A DNA stretch of 64,000 nt from Streptomyces sp. SID13726 (GTDB taxonomy: Bacteria; Actinomycetota; Actinomycetes; Streptomycetales; Streptomycetaceae): NCBI RefSeq assembly GCF_010548375.1, contig NZ_JAAGLY010000001.1, forward strand, positions 186,001-250,000, given 5' to 3'. The notes under the pieces were generated by a model. It was not told the origin of the DNA and made no database searches. It was given only the letters and a program-made list of their open reading frames with translations. The first letter of the stretch is position 1. Every line of letters starts with the position of its first letter. The position numbers and the translations under genes were made by a program. This document shows, one piece after another, positions 33,280 to 42,428 of the stretch.

Positions 33280-36200
33280 GTGGTGCGGACAGTCTGCTCG
33301 TACTGCGGCGTGGGCTGCGGCCTGGTCCTCGACATCGGGACCGGCCCGGACGGCAGGCGTACGGTCCTGAAGGCCTCCGGCGACAAGGAGCACCCCGCCA
33401 ACTTCGGCAAACTCTGCACCAAGGGCGCGACCACCGCCGACATGCTCGTCGCACCGGGACGGCTGACCACGGCCCTGGTACGTCCCGAGCGCGGCGAGGA
33501 GCCGGTGCCGGCGACCGTCGGCACGGCGATCACCGAGACCGCCCGGCGACTGCGGGAGATCATCGACGAGCACGGCCCCGACGCGGTCTCCTTCTACGTC
33601 TCCGGACAGATGAGCCTGGAGGCGCAGTACCTGGCGAACAAGCTCGCCAAGGGGTTCGTGCGCACCAACCAGATCGAGTCCAACTCCCGGCTGTGCATGG
33701 CCAGCGCGGGCACCGGCTACAAGCTGTCCCTGGGCGCGGACGGCCCGCCCGGCTCGTACCAGGACTTCGAGAAGGCCGACCTCTTCTTCGTCATCGGCTC
33801 CAACATGGCCGACTGCCACCCCATCCTCTTCCTGCGCATGATGGAGCGGGTGAAGTCGGCGGGCGCCAAGGTGATCGTCGTGGACCCGCGGCGCACCGCC
33901 ACGGCGGCGAAGGCCGACCTGTTCCTCCAGATCAAGCCGGGCGCGGACCTGGCGCTGCTGAACGGCCTGCTGCACCTCCTGCACGCCGAGGGCCGCCTCG
34001 ACCCCGACTTCATCGCCGCCCACACCGAGGGCTGGGAGGCGATGCCGGAGTTCCTGGCCGACTACACGCCGGCCGCGGTGGCCGAGATGACGGGCCTGGC
34101 CGAGGAGGACATCCGGGAGGCGGCGCGGCTCATTGGATCAGCCACTGAGTGGATGAGCCTGTGGACCATGGGCCTCAACCAGTCCACGCACGGCACCTGG
34201 AACACCAACGCCCTGGTCAACCTGCACCTCGCCACCGGCACCCTCTGCCGCCCCGGCAGCGGCCCCTTCTCCCTCACCGGCCAGCCCAACGCCATGGGCG
34301 GCCGAGAGATGGGCTACATGGGCCCCGGTCTGCCCGGTCAGCGCTCCGTCCTCGTCGACGAGGAGCGGGCCTTCGTCGAGGACCTCTGGGAGCTGCCCCC
34401 GGACACCCTGCGCGCCGACGGCGTCGGCAAGGGCACCGTCGAGATGTTCCGGAAGATGGCCGACGGCGAGATCAAGGCCTGCTGGATCATCTGCACCAAC
34501 CCGGTCGCCTCCGTCGCGGGCCGCCGCACCGTCATCGAGGGCCTGGAGGCCGCCGAGTTCGTCGTCACCCAGGACGTCTTCACCGACACCGAGACCAACG
34601 CGTACGCCGACGTCGTCCTGCCCGGCGCGATGTGGACCGAGGGCGAGGGCGTCTTCGTCAACAGCGAGCGCAACCTCACCCTGACCCCCGCGGTGACCGA
34701 CCCGCCCGGCGAGGCCATGCCGGACTGGCGGCTCATCGCGGCCGTCGCGTGCGAGATGGGGTACGAGAAGGGGTTCTCCTACGACAGCGCCGAGGAGGTC
34801 TTCGAGGAGATCAGGCGGGCCTGGAACCCGAAGACCGGCTGGGACCTGCGCGGGGTCTCCTACGAGCGGCTCCGGTCGACGCCGGTGCAGTGGCCCGCGG
34901 CGAGCGAGGACGGGCCCGACCGCAACCCGATCCGGTACGTGGCCGAGGACGGCACCCTCCGCTTCCCCACGGCGAGCGGACGGGCCGTCTTCTACGCCCG
35001 GCCGCACATCCCGCCGGCCGAGATGCCGGACGACGACTACCCCTTCGTCCTCAACACCGGGCGGCTCCAGCACCAGTGGCACACCCTCACCAAGACGGCG
35101 AAGGTGGCGAAGCTGAACAAGCTGAACCCCGGGCCGTTCGTGGAACTGCACCCGCAGGACGCGGCGACGCTGGGCGTCGTCGACGGCGACTCCGTCGAGG
35201 TGGCCTCCCGGCGCGGCCGTGCCGTACTGCCCGCCGTCGTGACGGACCGGGTGCGGCCGGGGTGCTGTTTCGCGCCCTTCCACTGGAACGACCTTTTCGG
35301 GGAGTACCTGAGCGTCAACGCGGTGACGAACGACGCGGTGGACCCGCTGTCGTTCCAGCCGGAGTTCAAGGTGTGCGCGGTGTCGCTGACGCGGGTGCGT
35401 ACGGCGGTTTCGGTGCGGGTGCCTGGGGCGGGGGCGGTGCCTGGTGATGCCGGAGCGGGCGCTACGGCTGCCTCGGTGCCGGTGGTGGTGGACGGTGCTC
35501 CCGTCCCCGTCACTGCGGCTGCGGCTGCGGCTGCGGCGAGTGTCTTCGGGCTCGCGCCCGCGCCGCCGCCCGTGCTCACCGCGCAGGAACGCCAGTACCT
35601 GGTCGGGTTCCTCGCGGGGATACCCACGGGTGCTCCGGGAGTGCCGGTCCTGCCGCCGGACGCGCCCTTCAGCCCTGAGCACGCGCTGTGGGTGAACGGC
35701 ACACTCGCCGGGATGTACTCGCGGGCGGCGGCCACACAGATCTCGGCAACACAGACGCCGGCCACATATACGGCGACTACACATGGCTTGGCCGCGCAGC
35801 CCTCCGTCACGGTCCTGCGCCGTGAGGTTGTCATCCTGTGGGCCTCGCAGACCGGTACCGCCGAGGAGTTCGCCGCCGCCACCGCCGACCGGCTCACCAC
35901 CGTCGGCCACAGCACCTCCCTGGTCGGCATGGATGAGGCAGACCTCGGTCAACTGCCGCCCGGTGCCGACCTGTTGCTGATCACCAGCACCTTCGGCGAC
36001 GGCGACGCCCCTGACAACGGCAGCGGCTTCTGGGACACCCTCGTCGACCCCGGCACCGCCCGGCTGGAGGGTCGGCGGTACGCCGTACTGGCCTTCGGCG
36101 ACTCCTCGTACGACGACTTCTGCGGCCACGGCCGCCGCCTCGACCAGCGCCTCGACGAACTGGGCGCCCTGCGCCTGGCCCCCCGCACGGACTGCGAGCC

Positions 36201-37491
36201 CGACTTCGAGGACGCGGCGCACGGCTGGCTGGACCAGGTGCTGACGGCGCTGTCCGACACCCCGGCCGCCGACACCGACACCCCCGCCCCCACGGTGATC
36301 CAGGTGACCCCGGCCCCGACCGTGCCCCGGACGGCCCCCACCCCCACCCCAGCCCCGCCCCGCGCGAAGAAACCCGCCCCCGTCCTGGCCCGCCTCACCG
36401 GCAACCGCCTCCTCAGCCTGCCCGGCGCCGGCAAGGAGGTCCGCAGATTCACCTTCGACACCCGCGACAGCGAGACCCCGCTCCTGTACGACGCCGGCGA
36501 CGCCCTGGGCATCCGGCCGCTCAACTCCGCGGACCTGGTCGAGGAGTGGCTCGCGGTCACCGGCCTCGACGCGACGGCCGCGGTCGAGGTGAACGGCGTG
36601 GGCGAGGTGCCGCTGGGCGAAGCGTTCCTACGGCATCTGGACATCACCAGGATCACCCCGGCCCTGCTCCGGTTCGTCGCCGAACGCACGCGTGACCCAC
36701 GGGAGTTGAAGAAACTCCTGCGTCCCGACAACAAGGACGAACTCGCCAAGTGGGGCTGGGGCCGGCAGGCCGTGGACGTGATCACCGAGCACGCCGTGAA
36801 GGCCGCCCCGCAGGAGTGGGCGCAGACCCTCGGCCGCCTCCAGCCGCGCCTGTACTCGATCTCGTCCAGCCCGCTCACCGACCCCCACCTCGTCTCGCTG
36901 ACCGTCTCCGTCGTGCGCTACGAGAACCTGCGCGGCCGCTCCCGCCAGGGCGTCTGCTCCCCCTTCCTCGCCGACGCCGCCACGGACACCCCGGTGCCGG
37001 TGCACGTCCAGCGCTCCCCGCACTTCAGGCCGCCCGCGAATCCGGCCACGCCCATGGTGATGATCGGCCCCGGCACCGGCGTCGCCCCCTTCGTCGGCTT
37101 CTTGGAGCAGCGCCGCGCGCTCGGCCACCGGGGCCCGAACTGGCTGTTCTTCGGCGAACAGCACCGGGCGACCGACTTCTACTACGCGGACGAGCTGACC
37201 GGGTTCCTCGCCGACGGCACCCTCGCCCGCCTGGACACCGCCTTCTCCCGCGACCAGCGCGCCAAGGTCTACGTCCAGGACCGGATGCGCGAACACGGCC
37301 CCCTGCTGTGGTCCTGGCTCCAGGACGGCGCCCACTTCTACGTCTGCGGCGACGCCTCCCGCATGGCCAAGGACGTCGACCAGGCGCTCCGGGACATCGC
37401 CGCCCTGCACGGCGGCCTCGACGAGGCGGGCGCGGCGGCCTATGTGAAGCAACTCGCCACCGACAAGCGCTATGTGCGGGACGTCTACTGA
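33280..37491 (+). CDS. nasA: Assimilatory nitrate reductase fused to a CysJ-like flavoprotein
   Basis: A 1403-aa fusion. Residues 1-710: molybdopterin oxidoreductase of the NasA type, with the N-terminal [4Fe-4S] motif CSYCGVGC plus Cys in KLCTKGA, the signatures [11 protein letters not shown] and [11 protein letters not shown], and a MoCo dinucleotide-binding end. Residues about 715-845: Ala/Pro-rich linker and a small helical segment ([17 protein letters not shown]). About 848-1000: flavodoxin-like FMN domain ([23 protein letters not shown]). About 1035-1403: FAD/NAD(P)H reductase ([27 protein letters not shown]). It can thus carry electrons from NADPH to nitrate in one chain. The start is GTG 33280 with AGGAGG seven bases upstream. 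Confidence 0.93.
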   Translation: MVRTVCSYCGVGCGLVLDIGTGPDGRRTVLKASGDKEHPANFGKLCTKGATTADMLVAPGRLTTALVRPERGEEPVPATVGTAITETARRLREIIDEHGPDAVSFYVSGQMSLEAQYLANKLAKGFVRTNQIESNSRLCMASAGTGYKLSLGADGPPGSYQDFEKADLFFVIGSNMADCHPILFLRMMERVKSAGAKVIVVDPRRTATAAKADLFLQIKPGADLALLNGLLHLLHAEGRLDPDFIAAHTEGWEAMPEFLADYTPAAVAEMTGLAEEDIREAARLIGSATEWMSLWTMGLNQSTHGTWNTNALVNLHLATGTLCRPGSGPFSLTGQPNAMGGREMGYMGPGLPGQRSVLVDEERAFVEDLWELPPDTLRADGVGKGTVEMFRKMADGEIKACWIICTNPVASVAGRRTVIEGLEAAEFVVTQDVFTDTETNAYADVVLPGAMWTEGEGVFVNSERNLTLTPAVTDPPGEAMPDWRLIAAVACEMGYEKGFSYDSAEEVFEEIRRAWNPKTGWDLRGVSYERLRSTPVQWPAASEDGPDRNPIRYVAEDGTLRFPTASGRAVFYARPHIPPAEMPDDDYPFVLNTGRLQHQWHTLTKTAKVAKLNKLNPGPFVELHPQDAATLGVVDGDSVEVASRRGRAVLPAVVTDRVRPGCCFAPFHWNDLFGEYLSVNAVTNDAVDPLSFQPEFKVCAVSLTRVRTAVSVRVPGAGAVPGDAGAGATAASVPVVVDGAPVPVTAAAAAAAASVFGLAPAPPPVLTAQERQYLVGFLAGIPTGAPGVPVLPPDAPFSPEHALWVNGTLAGMYSRAAATQISATQTPATYTATTHGLAAQPSVTVLRREVVILWASQTGTAEEFAAATADRLTTVGHSTSLVGMDEADLGQLPPGADLLLITSTFGDGDAPDNGSGFWDTLVDPGTARLEGRRYAVLAFGDSSYDDFCGHGRRLDQRLDELGALRLAPRTDCEPDFEDAAHGWLDQVLTALSDTPAADTDTPAPTVIQVTPAPTVPRTAPTPTPAPPRAKKPAPVLARLTGNRLLSLPGAGKEVRRFTFDTRDSETPLLYDAGDALGIRPLNSADLVEEWLAVTGLDATAAVEVNGVGEVPLGEAFLRHLDITRITPALLRFVAERTRDPRELKKLLRPDNKDELAKWGWGRQAVDVITEHAVKAAPQEWAQTLGRLQPRLYSISSSPLTDPHLVSLTVSVVRYENLRGRSRQGVCSPFLADAATDTPVPVHVQRSPHFRPPANPATPMVMIGPGTGVAPFVGFLEQRRALGHRGPNWLFFGEQHRATDFYYADELTGFLADGTLARLDTAFSRDQRAKVYVQDRMREHGPLLWSWLQDGAHFYVCGDASRMAKDVDQALRDIAALHGGLDEAGAAAYVKQLATDKRYVRDVY

Positions 37492-37539
37492 CCCAACCCC
37501 TGGGCGGGCGCCCGGCCACACGTGGGAGTATCGGTCGCC

Positions 37540-38172
37540 ATGAGGGCGTCCCCAGCGGTACGGAGCCTGCGCGCGGCGGTGTTCGCCGCGCTGTGTGTGC
37601 TGCTGGCCGCCGGGGGACACGCACTGGCGACCGGCATGGCGCCGCCGGTGTGGGCACAGGCGGCCGGGTTCGTGCCGCTGTTCGCGGCCGGCTGGCTGCT
37701 CGGCGGCCGGGAACGCTCCCTCGGCGCCATCGGCGGGGCGACCCTCACGTCCCAGGGCGGACTGCACCTGGCGTTCGGCGCGGCCCGCTCGCGCACCATG
37801 GGGGCACCGCACGGCATGGCGATGCACCACATGTCGGCGACACACACCATGACCCTCCAGGGCATGCGCATGGCCCAGATGGCGGCCCCGCACCCCCATG
37901 CCCTCACCCCGCACGCCACCGCGGCCCACCTCTCCGCCGCCCTGCTGCTGACCTGGTGGCTCCGCCGCGGCGAGGCCGCCCTGTGGTCGCTCCTGCGCCG
38001 CTCCCTGGCGCTGGTGCCGGGTCTCGCCGCCTGGTGGCAGGGGTACGGCGAACCCGCCGCCCCGGCCCCCGCGCGTCCGGCCCCCGAGCCCACCTGGACG
38101 CCCCGCCCCCTGCTGCTCCGCCACACGGTCCACCGGCGCGGACCGCCCACGACGATCCCGTACCCGATCTGA
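37540..38172 (+). CDS. Met/His-rich membrane protein, paralogue of 38996-39637
   Basis: A 210-aa protein with three to four membrane segments (AVFAALCVLLAAGGHALA, AAGFVPLFAAGWLLGG, HLSAALLLTWWL). The loop between the second and third holds a Met/His cluster: TMGAPHGMAMHHMSATHTM, then GMRMAQM, then HPHA. It is followed by a Pro-rich C-terminal tail. Such clusters bind copper or silver. The ATG at 37540 is used. The family is uncharacterised, but the same layout recurs in the gene on the far side of ycnI, so a role in copper handling is a fair inference. Confidence 0.8.
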   Translation: MRASPAVRSLRAAVFAALCVLLAAGGHALATGMAPPVWAQAAGFVPLFAAGWLLGGRERSLGAIGGATLTSQGGLHLAFGAARSRTMGAPHGMAMHHMSATHTMTLQGMRMAQMAAPHPHALTPHATAAHLSAALLLTWWLRRGEAALWSLLRRSLALVPGLAAWWQGYGEPAAPAPARPAPEPTWTPRPLLLRHTVHRRGPPTTIPYPI

Positions 38173-38212
38173 CCCCTGCATCCCTTTCCACCCGTACGGA
38201 GATCCCTCACCC

Positions 38213-38929
38213 ATGTCCTCGTCCCACACCGTTCTGCGCCGCGCCGGCCTCGGCACCGCCCTCGCCGCCACCGCGGTCCTCACCGCCGCGGGCGTCGCCT
38301 CCGCGCACGTGACCGTCCACCCCGACAGCTACGCCAAGGGCGCCACCGACGGCGCCCTGAGCTTCCGCGTCCCCGACGAGAGCGACACCGCGAGCACCAC
38401 CAAGGTCCAGCTGTTCCTGCCCACCGACCACCCGCTGCTCGGGGTGCTCGTCTCGCCGCACGACGGCTGGACGGCCGAGGTCACGGACACCAAGCTCAAG
38501 ACGCCGGTCAAGACGGACGACGGCACCATCACCGACGCCGTCTCCGAGATCACCTGGACCGGCGGGAAGATCGCCCCCGGCCGGTACGAGGACTTCGACG
38601 TCGCCTTCGGCCAGCTCCCCGACGACACCGCCCAGCTCACCTTCAAGACCCTCCAGACCTACTCGGACGGGAAGGTCGTCCGCTGGATCGAGGAGGCCGC
38701 GCAGGGCGACGACGAGCCGGAGAACCCGGCGCCGGTCCTCAAGCTGACGGCGGCCGGGACCACCTCGGCCACCAAGACGCAGACCGCGTCGAAGAGCACG
38801 GCCAGCGCCGCCGAGGCGTCGGCGAGCGACTCCACCGCGCGTGGTCTCGGCATCGCCGGGCTGGTCGTGGGCGTACTGGGCCTGGCCGCCGGGGCCTTCG
38901 CCGTCGTGCGGAGCCGCCGTCCGCGGTGA
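38213..38929 (+). CDS. YcnI-family (DUF1775) copper-binding protein
   Basis: A 238-aa exported protein. The signal peptide ends VASA, so the mature protein starts with His (HVTVHPDSY). A mature N-terminal His with a conserved Glu and Trp is the known mono-histidine copper site of YcnI proteins. DUF1775 spans about 32-165 (WTAEVTDTKLKTPV, AVSEITWTGGKI). A Ser/Thr/Ala linker and one C-terminal membrane segment (GIAGLVVGVLGLAAGAFAVV, then RSRRPR) anchor it. It lies between two Met/His-rich membrane genes with 40 and 66 bp gaps, so the three form a likely operon. Confidence 0.9.
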   Translation: MSSSHTVLRRAGLGTALAATAVLTAAGVASAHVTVHPDSYAKGATDGALSFRVPDESDTASTTKVQLFLPTDHPLLGVLVSPHDGWTAEVTDTKLKTPVKTDDGTITDAVSEITWTGGKIAPGRYEDFDVAFGQLPDDTAQLTFKTLQTYSDGKVVRWIEEAAQGDDEPENPAPVLKLTAAGTTSATKTQTASKSTASAAEASASDSTARGLGIAGLVVGVLGLAAGAFAVVRSRRPR

Positions 38930-38995
38930 GCGGGATCCTGTGGATTTCCGTACCCACAGGTGAAGATCGGTGCCCGGATGGAAGGATGAGGCGCC

Positions 38996-39637
38996 ATGAC
39001 GGCAGGGTGGTGTGCGCGCACGGTACGGGCCGCGGTGTTCGCGGCCGTCTGTGTGCTGCTCGCCGCCCTCGGCCACGTCCTCATGTCCGGTGCCCATGTG
39101 CCCGGCCGGACACTCGCCGCGAGCCTGGTCCTGACCGGGCTCGCGGGCTGGTGCCTGGCAGGCCGTGAACGCGGCCTGCCGCTGATCGTGGCCGTCGTCG
39201 TCACCGCCCAGACGGCCCTGCACTGCGCCTTCTCCCTCGCCCAGTCCACCTCGACGGCGTCGGACATGGGCGGCATGCACATGGAGTCCATGCATATGAG
39301 CGGCATGGACTCCATGGAGGCGGCCCATATGGGGGCGTCATCGGGTGTCGGCGCGCTCTCGTACTGGCTGCCGTTCGGGATGTACGCGGCCCACCTGATC
39401 GCCGCGCTGCTCACCGGCTTCTGGCTGGCGTACGGCGAGCGGGCCGCGTTCCGCATCCTGCGGGCCGTGGCCGCCCGGCTGGTGGCCCCGCTGCGGCTGC
39501 TGCTCGCCCTGCCCGCCACCCCGCACCGCCCGCGGCTGCGGGCCCGCCGCCCCCGCTCGCAGCGGGCACCGCGGCTGCTCCTTCTCGGCCACGCGATCAC
39601 CCATCGCGGCCCGCCCCCGGGGACCGCTGTCGCCTGA
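38996..39637 (+). CDS. Met/His-rich membrane protein, paralogue of 37540-38172
   Basis: A 213-aa protein with the same plan as the gene upstream of ycnI: N-terminal segment VFAAVCVLLAALGHVLMSG, second segment, then a Met/His loop MGGMHMESMHMSGMDSM, and a third segment GMYAAHLIAALLTGFWLAYG, followed by an Arg-rich tail ending LLLLGHAITHRGPPPG. The ends RHTVHRRGPP and GHAITHRGPP of the two paralogues correspond. It looks like a duplicated copper-binding membrane protein. The ATG at 38996 is preceded by GGAAGGATGAGG. Confidence 0.8.
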   Translation: MTAGWCARTVRAAVFAAVCVLLAALGHVLMSGAHVPGRTLAASLVLTGLAGWCLAGRERGLPLIVAVVVTAQTALHCAFSLAQSTSTASDMGGMHMESMHMSGMDSMEAAHMGASSGVGALSYWLPFGMYAAHLIAALLTGFWLAYGERAAFRILRAVAARLVAPLRLLLALPATPHRPRLRARRPRSQRAPRLLLLGHAITHRGPPPGTAVA

Positions 39638-39816
39638 CGACAGCCAGTGCCCCGAGCCGCCCCTGCGCGCCTCGGGCCCCGCCCGTACGCCCGCGCCCGC
39701 GTTCACGTCCGTGTGCACGTCGGCGCCGTACGGCCGGCTCCCCTCACCGGACCACCCCGCGCCCCCGTGCGCCCAGGTGGCGGTCCGGATCACGGCTGAC
39801 CCGAGAAGGACACCTG

Positions 39817-40401
39817 GTGATCACTTCCACCCTGCCCGCCCCGGCCGACCTCCGCGACAAACGGGAGTCCGCCGACGCCTCCGCCACGGCCTGGGCGCTC
39901 GCCGCCCGAGCCGGCGACGCGGACGCCGTCGACCACTTCGTCCGTGCCCTGCACCGTGACGTCCTGCGTCTCGTCTCCTACCTGTGCGCCGACCCCCAGG
40001 CCGTGGACGACCTCGTCCAGGACACGTTCCTGCGGGCGCTCGGCAGCCTGCACCGGTTCGAGGGCCGTTCCTCGGCCCGGGTCTGGTTGCTGGCCATCGC
40101 CCGCCGGGCGGTGACCGACGGCTTCCGGCACGCGGCGGTGCGGCCCCGCCGGTACGACGGTTCGGACTGGGAGGCCGAGGCCGAGCGGGCTCAGCCCCGG
40201 GGTGTGCCCGGGTTCGACGACGGGATAGTGCTGGCCGACCTCTTGGGCACGTTGTCCGACGAGCGGCGGGAGGCGTTCGTGCTCACGCAGATGCTGGGGC
40301 TGTCGTACGAGGAGACGGCCGTGGTGAGTGGGTGTGCGGTGGGGACGGTTCGGTCTCGGGTGGCGAGGGCGAGGGTGGCGCTGATGGAACTGGTGGTGTG
40401 A
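39817..40401 (+). CDS. ECF sigma factor
   Basis: A 194-aa sigma-70 family protein (GTG start after GAGAAGGA). Region 2: DVLRLVSYLCADPQAVDDLVQDTFLRALGSL, with the ECF-typical DLVQDTFLRA. Region 4: SDERREAFVLTQMLGLSYEETAVVSGCAVGTVRSRVARAR. No anti-sigma gene follows; the next region on the plus strand is pseudogene sequence in antisense. It is close behind the copper-like genes (179 bp), so metal or envelope stress is a possible signal, by inference only. Confidence 0.92.
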   Translation: MITSTLPAPADLRDKRESADASATAWALAARAGDADAVDHFVRALHRDVLRLVSYLCADPQAVDDLVQDTFLRALGSLHRFEGRSSARVWLLAIARRAVTDGFRHAAVRPRRYDGSDWEAEAERAQPRGVPGFDDGIVLADLLGTLSDERREAFVLTQMLGLSYEETAVVSGCAVGTVRSRVARARVALMELVV

Positions 40402-40499
40402 GGGCGGGTTTGTGCGGCTGTCGGCCCGTCGTGGCTGGTCGCCCTCGCCCTCCGGCTCGGCGGCGTCGGCCTCGCCCCCGGCGCCACCCCGTTCGCGCT

Positions 40500-41256
40500 C
40501 CCCGGCGCCCCCGGGATCGCGCTCGTCGGCAGTTCCGCCAGGTGCACCGCCTCGTGGCCGCCGCTGTCGAACTCGTGGATCTGGGTGCGGCAGCTGAAGC
40601 CGTCGGCGAGGACCACCGTCTCCGGGGGCTCCTCCCGGAGACGGGGCAGGAGCACCCGCTCCGCGCACGCCTCGCTGACCTCCAGGTGGCCCGGTTCGAA
40701 GCCGAAGTCGCCGGCCAGGCCGCAGCAGCCGGAGTCCAGGCTGGTGGCAGTGGACCTGGGCGAGGGCCTTCGCGGAGTGTTCCGGGACGTGCGGGGGCTC
40801 GTAGCCGGGGAGTGCTCGGTGAGCGTGACCGTCTGGTCGCGCAGCCGCCGTACGTCGTGGTCGCCGGGGAACAGCTAGGGCGCGTCCGAGCGGAACACGG
40901 CCGTGCAGCTGGGCTCCCACACAGCGGTTGGTGGCCTCGGCGAAGGATCCGTCGTCGTGCGGGAAGCGGAAGTGCAGGTCCTTGGGGTCGTACGGCGCCC
41001 AGTCGCCACCCAGTCGCCGCCGAGGTGCAGGTTCTCGTCGAGCCGGTACGGCGCCACGACCTTACCGGGGTTCATCCGGTCGAGCGGGTCGAAGACGGCC
41101 TTCAACTGCCCGAAGGCGGCGACGAGTCGGTCCCCGAACATCCTCGGCACCGGAGCGTCATGCTCGCGGGCCACGGCGACCGCCTCGGCGGCGGTGTCCG
41201 GGGAGGGCGCGGCCGGGACAGCGTACGAGGGGAGTGGGCAGGTCGGAGGTCCCCAT
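40500..41256 (-). pseudogene. Decayed FAD/(Fe-S) oxidoreductase (D-lactate/glycolate oxidase type)
   Basis: Scattered pieces of one large protein (normally about 900-1000 aa) lie in order on the minus strand. An ATG at 41256 with AAGGAGGGG begins MGTSDLPTP. Then, in another frame, come EHDAPVPRMFGDRL and FDPLDRMNPGKVVAPYR (end of the FAD-oxidase C-domain), YDPKDLHFRFPHDDGSFAE with ATNRCVG (before the Fe-S domain), EHSAKALAQVHCHQ, and DSGCCGLAGDFGFEPGHLEV with VLADGFSCRTQIHEFDSGG (CCG-domain end). Frames change between pieces, and most of the FAD domain and both ferredoxin motifs are deleted. It cannot encode an active enzyme. Confidence 0.85.
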
Positions 41257-41325
41257 GAACCCCTCCTTCGGAGTCGGCCGGAGTCGGCGCGGGCCCCGGC
41301 CGGGTACCCGGAACCGCCCCGGCGA

Positions 41326-41805
41326 CTACTCCGGCTTCGCCTCCGCGGCGAGATCGGGCAGCAGCGCGCACAGCGCCTCGCGCTGATCGGCGCCCATGAA
41401 CCGGGTCAGCGCCTCCCTGACCGTCACGGCGAGGGCGCCGGAGGCCTCCGTCAGCAGGCGGCGGCCCTTCTCGGTGAGGGCCACCTCGACGCCCCGCTTG
41501 TCACCGCACACCGACTTGCGGGTGACCAGACCGGCGTGCTGGAGGCAGGCGATCTGGTAGGTGAGGCGGGTCTTGGGGCGGCCGAGCAGCTCCGCGATCT
41601 TCGTCATGCGAACCCCCTCCGCGGGACGCGCGCCCAGCAGGCACAGCACCAGGAACTCGTCGTGCGAGACGTCCAGCCGCTCCTTGACGACGGAGCGCAG
41701 CTCCTGTTCCACGGCGCCGGTGGCCGCCAGCAGCAGCATCCAGGCGTGCAGTTCGGGCGGCAGGATCCCCTCGGACAGGGAGGGACATTCGGACTGGTCG
41801 GCCAT
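41326..41805 (-). CDS. MarR-family regulator
   Basis: A 159-aa protein: helical dimer region (LPPELHAWMLLLAATGAVEQEL), then winged HTH EGVRMTKIAELLGRPKTRLTYQIACLQHAGLV with the wing CGDKRGVEVALTEKG. Such proteins often respond to oxidants or phenolic ligands; one Cys (CGDKRG) sits in the wing. It is divergent from the YceI gene; two near-identical palindromes lie in the 103-bp gap. Confidence 0.92.
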   Translation of the reverse strand: MADQSECPSLSEGILPPELHAWMLLLAATGAVEQELRSVVKERLDVSHDEFLVLCLLGARPAEGVRMTKIAELLGRPKTRLTYQIACLQHAGLVTRKSVCGDKRGVEVALTEKGRRLLTEASGALAVTVREALTRFMGADQREALCALLPDLAAEAKPE

Positions 41806-41825
41806 GGATTCCAGTGTAGCTGTTG

Positions 41826-41870
41826 TTCAAATTTGGAGTATGGGTTAGCGTGCTGTCATCCAAATTTGGA
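41826..41870. promoter_or_regulatory. Two MarR operators TTCAAATTTGGA / TCCAAATTTGGA
   Basis: TTCAAATTTGGA (41826-41837) lies next to the MarR start, and the perfect palindrome TCCAAATTTGGA (41859-41870) lies 38 bp before the YceI ATG. They differ at one base and are 33 bp (about three turns) apart. They are strikingly AT-rich for this genome. One site per divergent promoter suggests joint control by the MarR protein. Confidence 0.68.
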
Positions 41871-41908
41871 CTACAGAGGTCCATGCTCGTCCCCAGGAGT
41901 GAGAGATC

Positions 41909-42424
41909 ATGACCGTCGCCGTCGAAACCGGAACCTGGCAGCTCGACCGGACCGCCACCACCGTCGCCCTCAAGCACAAGACGATGTGGGGCCTGGTCAC
42001 CGTGAAGGGCGCCTTCGCCACCGTCGCCGGCCAGGGCGAGGTGCGGCCCGACGGGTCCGCCGTCGGCACCGTGACCCTCGACGCCGCCTCCCTCGACACC
42101 AAGAGCGCCAAGCGCGACGAGCACCTGCGCGGCTCCGACTTCTTCGATGTCGAGAACCACCCCGAGATCACCTTCGCGGTGCGCAGCGCCGAGCTGCGCG
42201 ACGGCGACCAGGTGCACGTGATAGGTCAGCTGACCGTGCGCGGTATCAGCCGCCCGCAGTCCTTCACCGCACACCTCGACGACGCGAGCGCCGACGCCGT
42301 CACGCTGCACGCCGAGTTCTCCGTGGACCGCGAGCACTTCGGCCTCGGCTGGAACCAGATGGGCATGATCCGCGGCCTGACCACGGTCACCGCCGCCCTC
42401 CGCTTCAAGCGCTCGGCCGCCTGA
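41909..42424 (+). CDS. YceI-family lipid-binding protein
   Basis: A 171-aa lipocalin-like protein: GTWQLDRTATTVALKHKTMWGLVTVKG at the start, the mid motif SAKRDEHLRGSDFFDVENHPEITF, and HAEFSVDREHFGLGWNQMGMI near the end are standard YceI signatures. No signal peptide, so this member is cytoplasmic, as is common in actinobacteria. The family binds isoprenoid or polyisoprenoid lipids. MarR control, with two palindromes, suggests induction by a small molecule. Confidence 0.93.
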   Translation: MTVAVETGTWQLDRTATTVALKHKTMWGLVTVKGAFATVAGQGEVRPDGSAVGTVTLDAASLDTKSAKRDEHLRGSDFFDVENHPEITFAVRSAELRDGDQVHVIGQLTVRGISRPQSFTAHLDDASADAVTLHAEFSVDREHFGLGWNQMGMIRGLTTVTAALRFKRSAA

Positions 42425-42428
42425 CGCG

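Noticed and set aside
40191..40655. 154-codon minus-strand ORF as an intact gene
   Set aside because: Its first part is the tail of the decayed Fe-S oxidoreductase and its second part is antisense of the ECF sigma gene.
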